Source: CAZVEE01 sp964625525 (lineage in GTDB: Bacteria > Pseudomonadota > Alphaproteobacteria > JAJFIK01). Taken from it: a stretch of DNA of 64,000 nucleotides. Location: assembly GCA_964625525.1 (NCBI GenBank), contig CAZVEE010000005.1:1-64000 (forward strand). Direction: 5' to 3'. The position numbers were made by a program, and so were the translations under genes. Under the pieces are notes generated by a model. That model worked only from the letters and a program-made list of their open reading frames with translations. It was not told where the DNA came from and searched no databases. This document shows positions 61,476-64,000 of this stretch, piece by piece (the first letter of the stretch is position 1; each line of letters opens with the position of its first letter).

Positions 61476-62603
61476 ATGAATTTCGATTTCTCCGAGGACC
61501 AGAAGTTCCTCAAGGATCAGGCACGCAAGTTCCTGACCGAGAAATGCCCGCCATCGGTGGTGCGGGGTGTGTTGGAAAGCGATGCGCCTTATGACGAAGG
61601 CCTGTGGCGCGCCGTCGCCGAGATGGGCTGGACAGGCACGACAATTCCCGAAGCCTATGGCGGTCTTGGCCTAGGGCATTTGGAATTGTGCGTGATCGCG
61701 GAGGAACTGGGCCGCGTGGTGGCGCCGATCCCCTTCTCGTCTTCCGTGTACCTGGCCACCGAAGCCCTGGTCATGGCCGGCAGTGACGAGCAGAAGCAGG
61801 CTTGGCTGCCTCGTCTGGCCACGGGTGAGGTCATCGGCACCTTCGCCATGGCCGAGGGGCCGCAAGTGCCGACGCCGGCCTCCATGCAAGCGCATTTCGA
61901 CGGATCTTCCGTCAGCGGGCTGAAAATGCCTGTCCCCGACGGCGCAGCGGCTGATGTCGCCGTGGTCGTGGCGAAGAACTCGTCCAGCCCGTCGGAGGAC
62001 GCGGTGGATCTGGTCTTGGTGGACCTCAAAGGCAGCGGTATTGCCCGCGAGACGGTGAAGACGCTCGATCCCTCGCGCCCGCAAGCGCGCGTGACGTTGG
62101 ACAAGGCCCCGGCGCAGCGCCTGGGCCGGGCCGGTGAAGGCTGGACCTTGGCACGCCGGGTGCTCGACCGGGCCGCTGTGCTCATGGCCTTTGAACAGGT
62201 CGGCGGCGCGGATGCTTGTCTCGATATGGCCAAGGCCTACGCGATCGAGCGTTATGCCTTCGGCCGTCAGATCGGCTCCTTCCAGGCGATCAAGCACAAG
62301 CTCGCCGACATGTACATCAACAACGAACTGGCCCGCTCCAACGCCTATTTCGGGGCCTGGGCGTTGTCTACGGACGCGCCGGAACTGGCCTTGGCCGCTG
62401 CCGGGGCCCGCGTCGCCGCCACCGAGGCGCTGCATTATGCGTCCAAGGAGAATATCCAGACCCATGGCGGCATGGGCTTCACCTGGGAGGTGGATTGCCA
62501 CCTCTATTATCGCCGGTCCAAGAACCTTGCGCTGGCGCTGGGCTCGTCGCGGCTCTGGAAAGAGCGGCTCGTTTCCCAGCTTGAGCGGCGCAACGTCGCC
62601 TGA
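61476..62603 (+). CDS. Acyl-CoA dehydrogenase, small-subunit-like
   Basis: The 375-residue FAD enzyme has the acyl-CoA dehydrogenase fold: FDFSEDQKFLKDQARKFL, GLGHLELCVIAEELGRVV, RYAFGRQIGSFQAIKHKLAD and NIQTHGGMGFTWEVDCHLYYRR. The middle flavin/substrate loop (FAMAEGPQVPTPAS) is divergent from the usual T-E-x-x-A-G-S-D, and the downstream gene carries the normal version. This suggests a heteromeric enzyme, as in pimeloyl-CoA and steroid dehydrogenases. AGGGAGG ribosome-binding site; 29 bp before the second gene. Confidence 0.92.
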   Translation: MNFDFSEDQKFLKDQARKFLTEKCPPSVVRGVLESDAPYDEGLWRAVAEMGWTGTTIPEAYGGLGLGHLELCVIAEELGRVVAPIPFSSSVYLATEALVMAGSDEQKQAWLPRLATGEVIGTFAMAEGPQVPTPASMQAHFDGSSVSGLKMPVPDGAAADVAVVVAKNSSSPSEDAVDLVLVDLKGSGIARETVKTLDPSRPQARVTLDKAPAQRLGRAGEGWTLARRVLDRAAVLMAFEQVGGADACLDMAKAYAIERYAFGRQIGSFQAIKHKLADMYINNELARSNAYFGAWALSTDAPELALAAAGARVAATEALHYASKENIQTHGGMGFTWEVDCHLYYRRSKNLALALGSSRLWKERLVSQLERRNVA

Positions 62604-62632
62604 GGCACGCGGTTTAACAGGAGATCACCACC

Positions 62633-63859
62633 ATGGATTTCAACGATACCCCGGAAGAAGCCGCCTTCCGCGCAGAAGTGCGCGCCTTCCTCGAAGCCAA
62701 CGCCACGCTCAAGTCCACCGAGACCGAACAGGCCTCCAAGGCCATGAGCGAAGCGGACATGCTCGTGCGCGCCAAGGCCTGGCAGAAGAAAAAGGCCGAG
62801 GCCGGTTTCGCCGCCATCACCTGGCCGGTGGAATATGGCGGACGCGGCGCATCGCCCATCTTCTCGGTCATTTACGGCCAGGAAGAATCCAAATTCGACG
62901 TGCCGCGCGGCTTTTTCGACATTGGCCTGGGCATGTGCATTCCCACGGTCATGGCCTATGCCACACCGGAGCAGAACGAGCGCTATGTGAAGCCCGCCCT
63001 GCATGGCGAGGAAATCTGGTGCCAGCTCTTTTCCGAGCCGGCCGCGGGGTCTGATGTGGCGGGGCTGCGCACCAAGTGCGAGCAGGTCGGCGATGAATGG
63101 ATCGTGAACGGACAAAAGGTCTGGACCTCCGGCGCCCATTATAGCGACTTCGGCATCCTGGTCGCCCGCTCCGATCCCACTGTGCCCAAGCACAAAGGCC
63201 TGACCTTTTTCTTCCTCGACATGAAGTCGCCGGGCATTGAAGTGCGGCCCATCAAACAGGCGTCGGGCGGCTCCAACTTCAATGAAGTCTTCTTCAACGA
63301 TGTGCGCATCCCGGACAGTCAGCGCCTGGGCGCCGTGGGCGAGGGCTGGAAAGTCTCGCTGACGACGCTGATGCATGAGCGTCTGGCCATCGGTGGCGGC
63401 ACCGGTCCTGGCGTCGAGGAACTCATCGAACTGGCCAAGACGGTGATGCTTGAGGACGGTCCGGCCATGGACAATGCCGCCGTGCGCGAGCGCATCGCCG
63501 ATTGGTACTGGCGTGCCCAGGGCCTCACCTATACGCGTTACCGCACGCTCACGGCGCTGTCGCGCGGCGGCATCCCGGGCCCGGAAAGCTCCATCGGCAA
63601 GGTGGTCAGCGCCACCATGCTGCAGGACTTGACGAGCCTCGCCATGGATCTTCAGGACATGGGCGGCATCATCGCCGAAGGCTTCATGGCCGATGAGGCG
63701 GCCTTCCAGAACGCCTTTATGTGGGCGCCGGGTCTGCGCATCGCTGGCGGTACGGACGAAATCCTGCGGAACATTATCGCGGAGCGGGTGCTCGGCCTGC
63801 CCAGTGATATCCGCGTGGACAAGGATGTCGCGTTCACGGACCTGCCCACGGGCAAGTAA
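62633..63859 (+). CDS. Acyl-CoA dehydrogenase, large-subunit-like
   Basis: The 408-residue FAD enzyme has the family's WCQLFSEPAAGSDVAGLRT (substrate/flavin loop), VNGQKVWTSGAHYSDFGILVAR, GLTFFFLDMKSPGIEVRPIKQ and the C-terminal LRIAGGTDEILRNIIAERVLGLP. The middle GLTYTRYRTLTALSRGG is like the large subunit of pimeloyl-CoA dehydrogenases. It pairs with the gene immediately upstream, probably as an alpha2beta2 enzyme for beta-oxidation of unusual acids. The ribosome-binding site is CAGGAG. A terminator follows. Confidence 0.95.
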   Translation: MDFNDTPEEAAFRAEVRAFLEANATLKSTETEQASKAMSEADMLVRAKAWQKKKAEAGFAAITWPVEYGGRGASPIFSVIYGQEESKFDVPRGFFDIGLGMCIPTVMAYATPEQNERYVKPALHGEEIWCQLFSEPAAGSDVAGLRTKCEQVGDEWIVNGQKVWTSGAHYSDFGILVARSDPTVPKHKGLTFFFLDMKSPGIEVRPIKQASGGSNFNEVFFNDVRIPDSQRLGAVGEGWKVSLTTLMHERLAIGGGTGPGVEELIELAKTVMLEDGPAMDNAAVRERIADWYWRAQGLTYTRYRTLTALSRGGIPGPESSIGKVVSATMLQDLTSLAMDLQDMGGIIAEGFMADEAAFQNAFMWAPGLRIAGGTDEILRNIIAERVLGLPSDIRVDKDVAFTDLPTGK

Positions 63860-63890
63860 GTCACTCGACTTTTACGGGCTTTTTCAACGT

Positions 63891-63922
63891 ACCGGCAGGG
63901 ATCTCTTGCGGTTCCTGCCGGT
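63891..63922 (+). terminator. Terminator after the acyl-CoA dehydrogenase operon
   Basis: ACCGGCAGG (63891-63899) pairs with CCTGCCGGT (63914-63922), followed by ATTCTT. It lies 31 bp after the stop. The remaining bases to 64000 hold no recognisable gene. Confidence 0.75.
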
Positions 63923-64000
63923 ATTCTTATGTTCGGGGCTCATTTTCGCAAACATGAAGGGCGTCCGGCCGGGTTTGCTCCCGAAGGACGGATAGGGTCA

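Overview
The window is about 64 kb of high-GC chromosomal DNA from an alphaproteobacterium. The evidence is the family content: two histidine kinases of the DivJ/PleC type, DUF1491 and DUF2849 proteins, a cycH/cycK/cycL-type (ccmI/ccmF/ccmH) cytochrome c locus, an alphaproteobacterial lysine/ornithine decarboxylase with a class 1B AdoMet decarboxylase, and a DUF934-linked sulfite reductase. A bacterial voltage-gated sodium channel hints at a saline habitat. Genus and order cannot be decided from the sequence. I see no transposase, integrase, CRISPR array, tRNA or rRNA; this looks like core and shell genome with accessory genes between.

Layout. 0-10 kb: an anchored protein of unknown function, a DivJ-like kinase, DUF1491, an NTF2-like secreted protein, release factor 3 with an MscS channel, an Acg-type nitroreductase under a TetR regulator, and a PqiA-like membrane protein. 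10-20 kb: the sodium channel, a cytoplasmic-looking trypsin/endonuclease I fusion, the assimilatory sulfite reductase operon, and a thiamine-precursor-type ABC transporter downstream of a DUF1214/DUF1254 pair. 20-33 kb: an SH3 lipoprotein, a PBP1A-type peptidoglycan synthase, a YcgN-family cysteine-cluster protein, a CII-like regulator, a PepSY/two-component operon, a DUF938 methyltransferase, the ccmI-ccmF-ccmH genes (ccmE is not where it is usually found) and an alpha/beta hydrolase-OsmC fusion. 33-46 kb: a structured 1.1-kb intergenic stretch, a second two-component system, an MFS carrier with a C13 caspase-like peptidase, HU, glnE, and the polyamine genes speD, decarboxylase and speE. 46-64 kb: two tandem FAD oxidoreductases with a GcvT-like protein, an EF-hand gene, an ECF sigma/anti-sigma/metal-sensor operon, a CPA-type antiporter, a PleC-like kinase, pepN, a MarR regulator and a pair of acyl-CoA dehydrogenases.

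How the genes work together. Four histidine kinases occur: two of the DivK-phosphorelay type at the two ends, and two classical membrane kinases, each paired with an OmpR-type regulator. Putrescine/cadaverine formation (decarboxylase), decarboxylated AdoMet (speD) and spermidine synthase (speE) make one polyamine locus, split by a strong terminator and one small gene. The sulfur and cytochrome genes are housekeeping. The least understood parts are the serine protease-nuclease fusion at 10.9-13.2 kb, the oxidoreductase/oxidoreductase/GcvT triad at 46.6-51.0 kb, the EF-hand-linked sigma factor operon at 51.1-53.4 kb, and several structured non-coding stretches.
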